From: JAGLTZ01 sp964637695
GTDB lineage: Bacteria > Blakebacterota > Blakebacteria > Blakebacterales > Blakebacteraceae
Assembly: GCA_964637695.1 (NCBI GenBank)
Contig: CAZWVF010000022.1
Coordinates: 1 to 37,310, forward strand
Length of the DNA: 37,310 nucleotides
Direction of reading: 5' to 3'
The position numbers and the translations under genes are program-made. Below the pieces are notes generated by a model that saw only the letters and a program-made list of their open reading frames with translations, did not search any database and was not told the DNA's origin. The number at the start of each line of letters is the position of its first letter. Within the stretch, counting starts at the first letter, position 1. Below, piece after piece: positions 7,767 to 16,949 of this stretch.

Positions 7767-10328
7767 ATGCCGAACCGACCGAACATGAGGAAACTAATCC
7801 CCACTGCGCTGACCCTGATCTGCATGCTGTCACTCCCTCTCAACCTTGCAGCTCAGTCGGTTAATACGATGCGGGATGAGATCCCTTCGATTGAACAGAG
7901 AACTGCAGGGATGGAAGCCATGACCGGTTTCTTCAATCTCTACTGGGAGGAGAGTACGGGTAAGCTCTTCTGGGAGATCGATAAATGGGAAGAAGAATTC
8001 CTCTATGCGGTCTCGCTCACCTCCGGGCTCGGCAGCAATCCTGTGGGTCTCGACAGGGGTCAGCTCGGCAGCAGTATCATCCTGAAGGCACGAAAGGTAG
8101 GCCCGAAGGTGCTGCTTATCCAGCCGAACTACCGGTACAGGGCAAGGAGCGACAATCCGCTGGAGGTGCAGGCAGTCGAGGATGCGTTCGCACCGTCGAC
8201 GCAATGGGGATTCGACGTGGCTGCACAGACGGGTGAGCGGGTTCTGGTGGATGCAACCGACTTCTTCCTCCGTGATACACATGGAGCAGCTTTAAGAATG
8301 CAGAGGTCGGGTCAGGGCAATTTCCAGCTCGACCGGAGCAGAAGCGTCTTTCACCTGCCCGGGACGAAGGTCTTCCCCAGGAATTGCGAGGTCGAAACCT
8401 GGCTCACCTTCACATCTGACAATCCCGGTCCACAGGTCAGAAGTACCGCTGCAAGCGGTAAGGCGGTATCCCTGAAACAGCATCACTCGATAGTCGAGCT
8501 TCCCGGGCCCGGTTACACCCCGCGGGTGGCCGATCCGAGGGTGAATTCGGGAAGCATCACCTTCAGCGACTATGCAACACCAATCGATGAAGATCTGCAG
8601 ATCAACTGGGTGCGAAGACACAGGATAAAGAAACTGAATCCCGGCTCGAGGCGGTCGGTACCGGTGGAACCTGTTGTCTACTACATCGATCCGGGGGCAC
8701 CAGAACCGATATACACTGCATTGAAGGAGGGGGCGCAGTGGTGGAATGAGGCCTTCGAAGCTGCAGGATTCATCAACGGCTTCCAGGTGAGGGACCTGCC
8801 CGAAGGTGCCGATCCCATGGATCTGAGGTACAACATGATCCACTGGACCCATCGCTCCACGAGGGGGTGGTCGTACGGCGGTAGTGTGGTCGATCCCAGG
8901 ACGGGTGAGATCATCAAGGGGAACGTTAACCTTGGAAGTCTGCGCCTGCGCCAGGACATCCTGCTGGGTGAGGGGCTGGAGCCCTTCTATCCATCGGACG
9001 GTTCGGCAACGGCCCTTCGCCCTGTAAGTGAGATGACCCTGGCCGACGGCCCGACTTTCGATTACCTGGCTGCGGTCGCTCCCGATACCGATCCGGTCGA
9101 GCTGGCGCTGTCACGGGTCAGGCAGCTTTCGAGCCATGAGGTCGGGCATACCCTGGGATTTGCGCACAACTACGTGACAAGTGCATACGGCCGTTCGAGC
9201 GTGATGGACTATCCGGCCCCCCTGGTCAGGATAGACAGGTATGGTGAATTGGATCTGAGCGATGCCTATGCCGAAGGAGCAGGGGAGTTCGACATATTTG
9301 CAGTCAGGTGGGCCTACACCGATTTCGGGCCCGATGCCGACGAAGATGCGGAACTGGAGAAGATCATCAAGGATGCTCTCAGCCGGGGGATCAGGTTCGC
9401 CACAGACAGCGAAGCGCGCCCGCTGGGAGCCGCCCATCCGAAGGCTGCCCTGTGGGACAATGGCGCCGATCCGGTGGATTACCTGCGGCACGAGATGGAG
9501 GTCCGCAGGATCGGACTGGAGTCGTTCGGGGAATACAACATCAGGGAGGGGGAGCCTCTTGCATCGCTGGAGGAACTCCTCGTACCGCTCTACCTTCACC
9601 ACCGCTACCAGATGGAGGCCGCCGCGCACAGCCTTGGCGGTGCAGACTACACATATGCACTGAGAGGCGACGGTCAAACACCTATCGAGATCGTTCCTGG
9701 TGACAAGCAGATTGCCACTCTGGTTTTACTGCTGTCCACAATCGAACCTGAGTTCCTGATGCTTCCCGATCGGATACTCGACCTGATCCCGCCGCGGGCC
9801 TTCGGAATGAACAGTGGTGAGACATTCAGCAGCCGCACCAGTCCGATACTCGACCCGATCGGAATGGCCGCCACGGCCGCCGACATGACGGTCCGGCTGA
9901 TCCTGCAGCCCCAGCGGATGGCCCGCCTCGTCGATTTCCACAGCAGGGATGAAAGCAATCCCGGACTCCACCAGGTAGTCGACATGCTGCTCGAGGCCAC
10001 ATGGTTTGCAGACCCTCCCGGAGACTATCTGGGAACCCGCCAGGGAGCCATCAAGGCTGCGGTGGACTATGGGGTGCTGGAACGGATGAAGAGGGAGGCG
10101 GGCAATACTTCCAATCCTCCCCAGGTCAGGGGGATACTGCTGGAGAAGCTGCATGAACTGCGAACCTGGCTCGAAGCTCTCGAGGAGCAGTCCCCCCACC
10201 AGAGGCTGGCACAGGAAGGTATAAAGCGCTGGATCGAGCGGCCCGAAGGACTCGACGGACCCTCGGTTGTCCCTGCCGCTCCGCCGGGCAGCCCGATAGG
10301 CATACCACCACTGCCGCCATCGGTTTGA
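7767..10328 (+). CDS. Secreted zinc-dependent metalloprotease (DUF5117/DUF4953 type)
   Basis: The protein has 853 residues. It has a signal peptide (hydrophobic about 10-28, cleavage near LAAQ), an N-terminal domain of the DUF5117 kind (TGFFNLYWEESTGKLFWEI onward) and a metzincin-like catalytic domain with HEVGHTLGFAH, in which His457, Glu458, His461 and His467 would bind zinc and activate water. A methionine-turn-like SVMDYP follows about 20 residues later. The long C-terminal helical part and Pro-rich tail (residues 835-853) fit the DUF4953-containing family. It probably degrades proteins or peptides in the periplasm or outside the cell, feeding the S9 peptidases encoded next door. ATG 7767 is chosen over the upstream 7716 because GGAGGT lies 5 bases before it and the signal peptide follows. 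The gene ends just before a shared terminator. Confidence 0.88.
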   Translation: MPNRPNMRKLIPTALTLICMLSLPLNLAAQSVNTMRDEIPSIEQRTAGMEAMTGFFNLYWEESTGKLFWEIDKWEEEFLYAVSLTSGLGSNPVGLDRGQLGSSIILKARKVGPKVLLIQPNYRYRARSDNPLEVQAVEDAFAPSTQWGFDVAAQTGERVLVDATDFFLRDTHGAALRMQRSGQGNFQLDRSRSVFHLPGTKVFPRNCEVETWLTFTSDNPGPQVRSTAASGKAVSLKQHHSIVELPGPGYTPRVADPRVNSGSITFSDYATPIDEDLQINWVRRHRIKKLNPGSRRSVPVEPVVYYIDPGAPEPIYTALKEGAQWWNEAFEAAGFINGFQVRDLPEGADPMDLRYNMIHWTHRSTRGWSYGGSVVDPRTGEIIKGNVNLGSLRLRQDILLGEGLEPFYPSDGSATALRPVSEMTLADGPTFDYLAAVAPDTDPVELALSRVRQLSSHEVGHTLGFAHNYVTSAYGRSSVMDYPAPLVRIDRYGELDLSDAYAEGAGEFDIFAVRWAYTDFGPDADEDAELEKIIKDALSRGIRFATDSEARPLGAAHPKAALWDNGADPVDYLRHEMEVRRIGLESFGEYNIREGEPLASLEELLVPLYLHHRYQMEAAAHSLGGADYTYALRGDGQTPIEIVPGDKQIATLVLLLSTIEPEFLMLPDRILDLIPPRAFGMNSGETFSSRTSPILDPIGMAATAADMTVRLILQPQRMARLVDFHSRDESNPGLHQVVDMLLEATWFADPPGDYLGTRQGAIKAAVDYGVLERMKREAGNTSNPPQVRGILLEKLHELRTWLEALEEQSPHQRLAQEGIKRWIERPEGLDGPSVVPAAPPGSPIGIPPLPPSV

Positions 10329-10351
10329 TCAGATAACTTGTCCGGGTGATT

Positions 10352-10387
10352 AAAGAGAGCCGTTCTCATTGAGACCGGCTTTCTTTT
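10352..10387. terminator. Bidirectional intrinsic terminator
   Basis: Between two convergent genes, 10352-10362 pairs with 10376-10386 over eleven positions with a single G-T pair. Inside, TCTC (10364-10367) pairs with GAGA (10371-10374) around an ATT loop. The plus strand ends in TTTCTTTT and the minus strand in CTCTTTAAT, so it can stop transcription of both the metalloprotease and the S9 peptidase genes. Confidence 0.75.
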
Positions 10388-10389
10388 GC

Positions 10390-13122
10390 CTAATTCTTCT
10401 CCGGATCGGGTGGCTGTGCAAGTATCCAGGGTGCCGCAGGCTCACCCTTCAGGTAGTGGTCGTAGAATTCGTGGATACGTTTCTGGAAGTCCTTCTGATT
10501 CCCCAGCTTGCGCAATCCATGTCCCTCACCTGGATAGGAGCACATGATCACCGGCTTGCCGAGGAACCGCAGGGCATTGTAAAACTCCATTCCCTGCATG
10601 TACTGCACAGTCTGGTCGTCTTCACCGTGCAGGTAGAGCAGGGGGGTGTTCATCGTTTCCACGAAGGTGATCGGCGACTGTTCCCTGTACATCTCCATGT
10701 CCTCGTAGGGACTGACGCCATAGCGTCCCTGTCCGTAGATATCGTATGAGTGGTTATTCAGGCCGTTGCCGATCGGAACGTTGAACTCCGCATACAGATC
10801 AATCGGCGCGGCACCCGCTACTACCGCGGAGAACATCGTCGATCGCGTTGCGATGTAGCACGAGCCTCCTCCGCTGTAACTGTGCCCGTTCAGTCCTATG
10901 GCTTCGGGATCGGCATAACCCAGTTCTATAACCTTGCTTACAGCTGCCTCGACGCACTCCAGCATGTCCGTGTGTGAGGAACCGGTCCTGAAGTGTACGT
11001 CGGGCTGCAATATCATGTATCCATTACCGATGTAGTCAGCGAACTGCGGACTGTGCGAATACCGGGGGAAGGGGTAGCTGTGAAGGTTCTGTGACATTTT
11101 CTCATAAAAGCGCACGATCATCGGGAGCTTCTGGCCCCTGCTGTAATCGTCCGGAATCGAAAGAGCACCCTGCAGCCTCACGCCGTCATTGTTGGTGTAA
11201 TCGACGAGGATGCTGTACCCCCACTTGTATTCCGACTGCTGCGGGTTCGCGTCGGTGATCTGCCGACGCCCCGAGAAAGTACCGTCGCTCACGAAGTAGT
11301 TGGGGAAATCCACAAACGTCTGACGGGTATAGAGGAAAGCATCCGCCTCCCTGGCTTTGGTCACGCCACCGAACCTGCAGTCTTCAAATACGAGTTGAGT
11401 CAGATTCCCTTTATCCAGTTCGAAGAAACCGGATTTCTTTGTCCACTGGCCGTAGGCAGACAGCAGGATCGGCTCATCCAGGTCGATGAACCGCTCTTCG
11501 GGATCGGTTCTGATGTAGCGGAAAACGATCTCATCCTCTGCGCCCCTTCCGCCGGTCAAATTTGTCGCCTTGCTGCCGTTGAGCGGCTGGAGCCACAGAT
11601 CGTAGCGATGGGTCAGGATCACAGACCTGCCATTTTCGGTCCAGCCGGTAATCCCATACGGAGGCCTCGTACCGACATAATCCCACTCGGTATCGGCGAA
11701 GCTGATGGGAGCGCTCTCTGTCAGATTTGTTTTCCTGCCGTTATTCAGCGAGTAATCCCAGATGTGGCCGTCCTGCCAGAAGAGGAAATGCCTGCTGTCG
11801 GGCGATAATGCGGAAGCACGGCCACGGAATCCGCGTGCCGACAATCTGCTGATATGACCCTGGAGGAAAAGTGTTCTCTCGCCGGTCTCGATGTTTACCC
11901 TGTAATAATCGGCCTGAGGCTCTTTCCAGTCAGAGATGTAGGCCCGGTCGTTCTGACCGATGCCCCACCTGCCGTCACGGGTAATCGTGATCGAACGCAT
12001 TTCCAGGTCTGTGAGCTGCAGGAATTTCTTTTTCCTGAGCTGGAAGACACAACGGAATGTCATGTTCTTCTCGTCTTCGAACTGACCCTCCAGTCCCCCC
12101 CAGTTGCCCTCGTCCTGGTAGTGGAAGACTCTCACGTTCGCCTCGTCGCCGTCGTCTTCCTCTTTCTCCTCCTCTTTCTTTTCCTGCAATCTGATGCCGA
12201 AGAAAATCCTGGTCAGGTCATCACTCCACGTCAGTCCATCTTCTTCGGTGATTATCATACCCTCTGTAAATTCGGGGTCGTCAGCGGGATCGAATACTAT
12301 CCCGGCCATCCTGCGGCCGGTCAGACCCGTGAAGGCAAGCAGTACATTGTCGAGGTGCTCCAGCGTGTCTGTTTCCGTACCCTTCAGAACGGCGAGAGCC
12401 GAACCCTCTTCATCCCACGTCAACCGGGAGTAATCAGCCGATCCGTTGTCCAGCGGACGACGTGCTCCGGTATCGAGCCTGATGTAATAGACCCCGTTAC
12501 CATTCTGATCAGCTGCATCTACGGTATAGGCGAGGACGGATCCAGGCTTGTTGAAGCTGAACTGTCCAGCGCTCCCTATCAGTTCCTCGTATCCCTCACT
12601 CAGATTGCGGAGGATCATGTCGGTTCCATCGTGCTCGGCATCCCTGTCTGTCTTGGCCTTCTTGATCAGAAAATGGCTGGAACCTTTTGGAAATGCGGAG
12701 GAGGAAGCATTCTCCCAGGTCCATTTCTCACCGCTCTCCAGGTTGAGCAGTTCCGCCTTGTTCGGTACGGGCTTTTTCTTATCCCGCAGCTTTTCCGCTT
12801 CCTCGTATGGCAGGGTGATCATGTAGGCCACCCAGTTCGAGTCGTCGGAGAACTTGGACCGGTAACCCAGGGGTATCGTGTACTCTTTGTCCGATTCAAG
12901 GCTCTGCACGTAGAGAGTGTCGTTTGATCTGAATGGACTGTACGTGAAGGTTACCCAGGTTCCATCGTCAGATATCGCCGTAGAGGAAATGGACCGCCAC
13001 CTGGAATAGTCATCTATGGTCAGAGGTTTCTTTTCACCTGTCTCCTGTGCAGTCAGGCTCGAAGTGCAGAAAAGGAGTGCAATAACTATTAAAATCGGAT
13101 TCAGTCTGTGAAGGCGTCTCAT
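10390..13122 (-). CDS. Secreted S9-family (prolyl oligopeptidase-like) serine peptidase
   Basis: The protein has 910 residues. A signal peptide (hydrophobic about 10-24, then TAQ) is followed by a long beta-propeller-like region (about 30-640) and a C-terminal alpha/beta-hydrolase domain. The catalytic residues are Ser748 in GHSYSGG, Asp836 in HGEDDQ and His868 in GEGHGL. S9 enzymes hydrolyse short peptides, with the propeller limiting access. The nucleophile elbow reads G-x-S-x-S-G rather than the usual G-x-S-x-G-G; the paralog upstream shares this. A short acidic tract (QEKKEEEKEEDDGDEANV, about residues 311-328) interrupts the propeller. AGAGG upstream supports the start. It lies 76 bases downstream of its paralog on the same strand, so the two may be co-transcribed. 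Confidence 0.88.
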   Translation of the reverse strand: MRRLHRLNPILIVIALLFCTSSLTAQETGEKKPLTIDDYSRWRSISSTAISDDGTWVTFTYSPFRSNDTLYVQSLESDKEYTIPLGYRSKFSDDSNWVAYMITLPYEEAEKLRDKKKPVPNKAELLNLESGEKWTWENASSSAFPKGSSHFLIKKAKTDRDAEHDGTDMILRNLSEGYEELIGSAGQFSFNKPGSVLAYTVDAADQNGNGVYYIRLDTGARRPLDNGSADYSRLTWDEEGSALAVLKGTETDTLEHLDNVLLAFTGLTGRRMAGIVFDPADDPEFTEGMIITEEDGLTWSDDLTRIFFGIRLQEKKEEEKEEDDGDEANVRVFHYQDEGNWGGLEGQFEDEKNMTFRCVFQLRKKKFLQLTDLEMRSITITRDGRWGIGQNDRAYISDWKEPQADYYRVNIETGERTLFLQGHISRLSARGFRGRASALSPDSRHFLFWQDGHIWDYSLNNGRKTNLTESAPISFADTEWDYVGTRPPYGITGWTENGRSVILTHRYDLWLQPLNGSKATNLTGGRGAEDEIVFRYIRTDPEERFIDLDEPILLSAYGQWTKKSGFFELDKGNLTQLVFEDCRFGGVTKAREADAFLYTRQTFVDFPNYFVSDGTFSGRRQITDANPQQSEYKWGYSILVDYTNNDGVRLQGALSIPDDYSRGQKLPMIVRFYEKMSQNLHSYPFPRYSHSPQFADYIGNGYMILQPDVHFRTGSSHTDMLECVEAAVSKVIELGYADPEAIGLNGHSYSGGGSCYIATRSTMFSAVVAGAAPIDLYAEFNVPIGNGLNNHSYDIYGQGRYGVSPYEDMEMYREQSPITFVETMNTPLLYLHGEDDQTVQYMQGMEFYNALRFLGKPVIMCSYPGEGHGLRKLGNQKDFQKRIHEFYDHYLKGEPAAPWILAQPPDPEKN

Positions 13123-13198
13123 TATTTACCTCTCGTTCTCTGGAACCTCTCGGTGTATAACGATCCTCGGGTTTTCAATGGAATATCCGTGTATCGGT

Positions 13199-16021
13199 TC
13201 ATCGTTCCTTTTCAGGTTTGTCGATGAACCTTCTTCCGCTGATCATCCATTCCGGTGCCGGAACTCCCTTCAGGTGGTGGTCGAGGAACTGGCGTGCCCT
13301 CTTCTGGTAGTCGATCTGGTTCTCGTACTTGCGCAGGCCGTGTCCCTCTCCGGGGTAGGATATCAGGATCACCGGTTTGTTGTTGAAGCGCAGTGCATTG
13401 TAGAACTCGATCGCCTGCAGCCACTCCACCGATCCATCATCGGTACCGTGCTGGATGAGGAGGGGTGTGTTCATGTTCCGGGCGTTGTGGACCGCCGACT
13501 GCTCTATGAACAGCTCCAGATCATCGAACGGGTTGGTGCCGAAGCGGCCCTGGCCGTAGATGTCGTAGCGATGCTGGTTGGTGCCGGCACTCTTCCAGAG
13601 CTGGTTGAAGTCTGAAACGAGGTTGGTTGCCCCTGCCCGGTATACTATGGCGGCGTACATGTCGGAATGGGTGGAGATATAGGCCGAGCCCTGTCCACTG
13701 AAGCTGCCGCCGTGGACCGCTACACGTTCGGGATCGGCATATCCCATTTCTATTACCTTCTTTACGGCCGCCTCAACGCACTCCGCCATGTCGCTGTGGG
13801 TGGTGCGGGTGCGCAGGTAGATGTCGGGCTGCATCACCAGGTACCCGTTACTCAGGTAACCTCCCAGGTTGGGAGACCCCGAATAACGGGGAGTGAGGAA
13901 GCGGTGGAGGTTCTGGGAGTTCTTCTCGTAGTAGTTTACAAGCATCGGAAGCCGCTGGCCCTCCTGGTAGTCCTCCGGAATGCCCAGCCAGCCCTGCAGG
14001 CGTACACCGTCCCTGTTGGTGAAATCGAAGAGGATGCTGCGACCCCACTTGTATTCTGCGATCTGCGGATTGGCGTCGGTAAACCTGACGGGATCGGAGA
14101 AATCGTCACTGCTGATATAGTAGTCCGGGAAATCCTGGAAGGTCTGAATGGTGTAGATGAACCGGTCTGATTCCTCCGCCTTCACCGGACGCCCGAAATT
14201 CCTGTCTTCAAACAACAGTGCTGTGAGGCGCCTTCTTCTCAGCCGGAAGAAACCGGCTTTCTTGGTCCACTCGCCATAGGCCGTCAGCAGGATCGGATCT
14301 GAGAGGTCTATCGTTCGAGCCTCCGGATCGGTTTTCACATACCTGAATACTATTTCATCCTGCGCTCCCCGACCGCCGGTCAGATTTGTCGCTTCACTTC
14401 CGTCGAGGGGCTGAAGCCACAGATCGTAGCGGTGATTCAGTATGATGGAGTCGCCATCTTCGGTCCAGCCGGCCACACCGTATGGAGGTTTCGTGCCCGG
14501 GTAATCGTACTCCAGATTTGTGAAATCGACGGGAGCGTTCTGAGTCAGGTTAACCTTCACGCCCGTGTCGATCACGTAGTCCCATATGTGACCATCTTCC
14601 CAGAAAAGGAAGTGTTTGCTGTCTGGAGAGAGGACTGTTGATCCTCCGCCACGCCGGCCCCTCGAGGAAATGCCGGAGATGTGTCCCTCCAGAAAGAGAG
14701 TCCGCTCACCGGTATCGATATCCACCCTGTAGTAATCGGCCTGGCGCTCTTTCCAGTCGGATATGTAGGCCCGGTCGTTCTGACCGATCCCCCATCTGCC
14801 GTCCCGGGTAACACTGATCGTCCTCATTTCATTGTCGGTCAGCTGAACGAACTTCTCTGCTTCCAGAATGAGAACCGACCTGTGGGTTCTGTTCCGGTCC
14901 TGGTTTGCGCGGATCATCTGGACCGACTGGATCTGCTCGTCCTGCCAGTGCCAGATGTCCACATCTGCAACGGGATCTTCCTTCTCTTTTTCCTTCTCTT
15001 CTTCTCCGGTCTGTTCCCCTTCGGTTCCTTCAGATTCACCCGTTTCACCTTTTTCCCCTCTTCCCTTGTCTTCCTTCTCTTTCTGCTCCTTGATACCGAA
15101 GAAAACCTTATCAGCATCCTCGTTCCAGGAGAGTGTTCCCTTCTCACTTATCACCATGCCTTCCGGAAAGTCCGCTGTATCGGCCGGATCGTACTCGTAA
15201 GAGTTGAACCGGTTGGTATCGAGCTGTGTGAATACAAGGAGGACATTTTCCCTCTCCTCGAACCCCTCCACCTCGTCACCCTTCAGAACGGCCACCGCCG
15301 TACCATCTTCATCCCAGGTCATCCGCTCGTAGCGGACCTTGCCGTTGTCGAGCGGTCTGCGCCGGCCCGAGTCGAGGTATATCAGATAGAGTCCGTTTCC
15401 ATCCTTGTCCGAGGTGTCGACAGTATATGCCAGAAGGGTACCCGGCTTGTTGAAGCTGTAGGCAGCCACGCTGCCGATCAGCTCCTCGTAATTCTCCTTC
15501 AGGTTCATCAGAATCAGGTCGGTACCATCGTGTTCTGACTGCCGATCCACCTTTGCCTTCTTTACGGCGAAGTGTGAGGAACTTTCCGAAAAGCTGAAGG
15601 ATGCGGCATTCTCCCAGGAGACCTTCTCACCGGTCTGCAGGTTGAGCAGTTCTGCCCTGCCGGGGACCGGTTCTTTCTTCTCGCGCAGCTTTTCAGCCTC
15701 CTCAAAGGGAAGAGTAACCATGTAGGCAACCCATCTGGAGTCTTCCGAGAACTGAGGCCGGGAGGCGCGGGAGAGAAGATACTCCTGGCCGGTACCCGGA
15801 TTTTTCACATAGAGGGAATCGTCGGCTTCCCGCTTTGTGTAGGCAAAGGAGAGCCACTCACCGTTATCGGATATGGCCGTGGAGGAAATCGATCGCCACC
15901 GTTCGTAGTCATCTATCGGTAACGGCCTCTTTGCGCCGGGGTCCTGAGCCATCAGGCTTGAGGCCGAGATCAGCAGTCCTATCGCTATGACCAGAAGGGT
16001 TTGTCTGTTGCGAGGATTCAT
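13199..16021 (-). CDS. Secreted S9-family serine peptidase, tandem paralog
   Basis: The protein has 940 residues and is closely similar along its length to the next gene downstream; both share, for example, RWRSISSTAIS after the signal peptide. It has a signal peptide (hydrophobic about 9-24, then LMAQ), a propeller region and an alpha/beta-hydrolase domain with Ser773 in GGSFSGQ, Asp862 in HGTDDG and His894 in GEGHGL. A low-complexity Glu/Lys/Gly insert of about 45 residues lies at roughly 308-355, encoded near 14960-15100; the paralog has only a short version. The start is taken at ATG 16021, five bases after GGAGG. ATG 16024 is immediately upstream but too near the Shine-Dalgarno sequence, and the open frame to 16210 adds only non-signal sequence. 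It probably digests peptides in the periplasm. Confidence 0.88.
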   Translation of the reverse strand: MNPRNRQTLLVIAIGLLISASSLMAQDPGAKRPLPIDDYERWRSISSTAISDNGEWLSFAYTKREADDSLYVKNPGTGQEYLLSRASRPQFSEDSRWVAYMVTLPFEEAEKLREKKEPVPGRAELLNLQTGEKVSWENAASFSFSESSSHFAVKKAKVDRQSEHDGTDLILMNLKENYEELIGSVAAYSFNKPGTLLAYTVDTSDKDGNGLYLIYLDSGRRRPLDNGKVRYERMTWDEDGTAVAVLKGDEVEGFEERENVLLVFTQLDTNRFNSYEYDPADTADFPEGMVISEKGTLSWNEDADKVFFGIKEQKEKEDKGRGEKGETGESEGTEGEQTGEEEKEKEKEDPVADVDIWHWQDEQIQSVQMIRANQDRNRTHRSVLILEAEKFVQLTDNEMRTISVTRDGRWGIGQNDRAYISDWKERQADYYRVDIDTGERTLFLEGHISGISSRGRRGGGSTVLSPDSKHFLFWEDGHIWDYVIDTGVKVNLTQNAPVDFTNLEYDYPGTKPPYGVAGWTEDGDSIILNHRYDLWLQPLDGSEATNLTGGRGAQDEIVFRYVKTDPEARTIDLSDPILLTAYGEWTKKAGFFRLRRRRLTALLFEDRNFGRPVKAEESDRFIYTIQTFQDFPDYYISSDDFSDPVRFTDANPQIAEYKWGRSILFDFTNRDGVRLQGWLGIPEDYQEGQRLPMLVNYYEKNSQNLHRFLTPRYSGSPNLGGYLSNGYLVMQPDIYLRTRTTHSDMAECVEAAVKKVIEMGYADPERVAVHGGSFSGQGSAYISTHSDMYAAIVYRAGATNLVSDFNQLWKSAGTNQHRYDIYGQGRFGTNPFDDLELFIEQSAVHNARNMNTPLLIQHGTDDGSVEWLQAIEFYNALRFNNKPVILISYPGEGHGLRKYENQIDYQKRARQFLDHHLKGVPAPEWMISGRRFIDKPEKER

Positions 16022-16211
16022 CATTACCTCCAGGAGCTCTTGTCGATTCAGAAAAGGATTTCCTTCGGGTAGTTTACTGCTGCACCGGTTCTCCTCCAAC
16101 TTGTGATTAACACGCATAACCGGTGGAATCAGTTGCACTGAAGTGGGGCAGGGCTTACGCTGAAGCCGGCATTTACCGGTTATTATCTGCAGGATTGAGA
16201 GTCTGGTCATA

Positions 16212-16931
16212 GTGGATAAGAAACCTCCGAAAAAAGTCTTCTACGCAGTTCTGGACATGGGTCTGGGGCATGCTACCCGCAGCCTTCCCCTGATCAGGGA
16301 GTTCCTCCGGCTGCAGTGGCAGGTTGTCATCGGTGGAAACGGCAGATCGCTGACCTGTCTGAAACAGGAGGCAGAAGGGGCGCGGTTTGTCGAACTGCCC
16401 GATTACGGATTCAAATACTCCTCGGGGGGTGTGGTGACCGCCTCGATNNNNNNNNNNNNNNNNNNNNNNNNNNNNNNNNNNNNNNNNNNNNNNNNNNNNN
16501 NNNNNNNNNNNNNNNNNNNNNNNNNNNNNNNNNNNNNNNNNNNNNNNGCCCTGGGACGACCCGAATCGGACGAAATTGAACATCCTGAGCCGGACCTTGA
16601 AATACACCATTCTCTCGATCGCAGATCGATGGAGGAGTACCTGAACAGGAGCCGCCTTGTTGTGGCGCGATCGGGCTACAGTACCGTCATGGAGCTGGCT
16701 GAAGTGCGTAAGAAGGCACTGTTCGTACCGACTCCCGGACAGACCGAACAGGAATATCTGGCGCAGAGGTACAGGGATCTGGGGTGGTTTCATTCTGTGC
16801 CGCAGCAGGAGCTGGATCTGAAAAGGGATTCCGGAACCGCTGCTTCATGTTCCGGTATCCCTCATGTTTTCTCAACGGCAGAGACTCTCAAGAACATCAT
16901 GCCGCTTCTGACCGGAGCCGTCTCCGGCTGA
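16212..16931 (+). CDS. MurG-like (GT-B) glycosyltransferase, interrupted by assembly gap
   Basis: Two coding segments flank 100 N. The N-terminal part has the glycine-rich GLGHATRS motif (residues 17-24) typical of GT-B enzymes related to MurG and UDP-GlcNAc transferases. The C-terminal part has RSGYSTVMELA and PTPGQTEQEYLA, the donor-sugar binding region of that fold. The known sequence is about 206 residues and the family usually has 330-360, so the real gap is probably longer than shown; the preserved frame across it is then chance. The start is GTG with only a weak purine run upstream. It is divergent from the S9 peptidase pair and convergent with the ammonia-lyase gene, 18 bases away. 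The acceptor is unknown. Treat it as one broken-by-gap gene. Confidence 0.7.
   Translation: MDKKPPKKVFYAVLDMGLGHATRSLPLIREFLRLQWQVVIGGNGRSLTCLKQEAEGARFVELPDYGFKYSSGGVVTASXXXXXXXXXXXXXXXXXXXXXXXXXXXXXXXXXXALGRPESDEIEHPEPDLEIHHSLDRRSMEEYLNRSRLVVARSGYSTVMELAEVRKKALFVPTPGQTEQEYLAQRYRDLGWFHSVPQQELDLKRDSGTAASCSGIPHVFSTAETLKNIMPLLTGAVSG
16448..16547. other. Scaffold gap (100 N)
   Basis: Exactly 100 undetermined bases, the conventional placeholder for a gap of unknown length. It interrupts the glycosyltransferase gene. Confidence 0.99.
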
Positions 16932-16949
16932 CGGATCGCTCCAATATCA

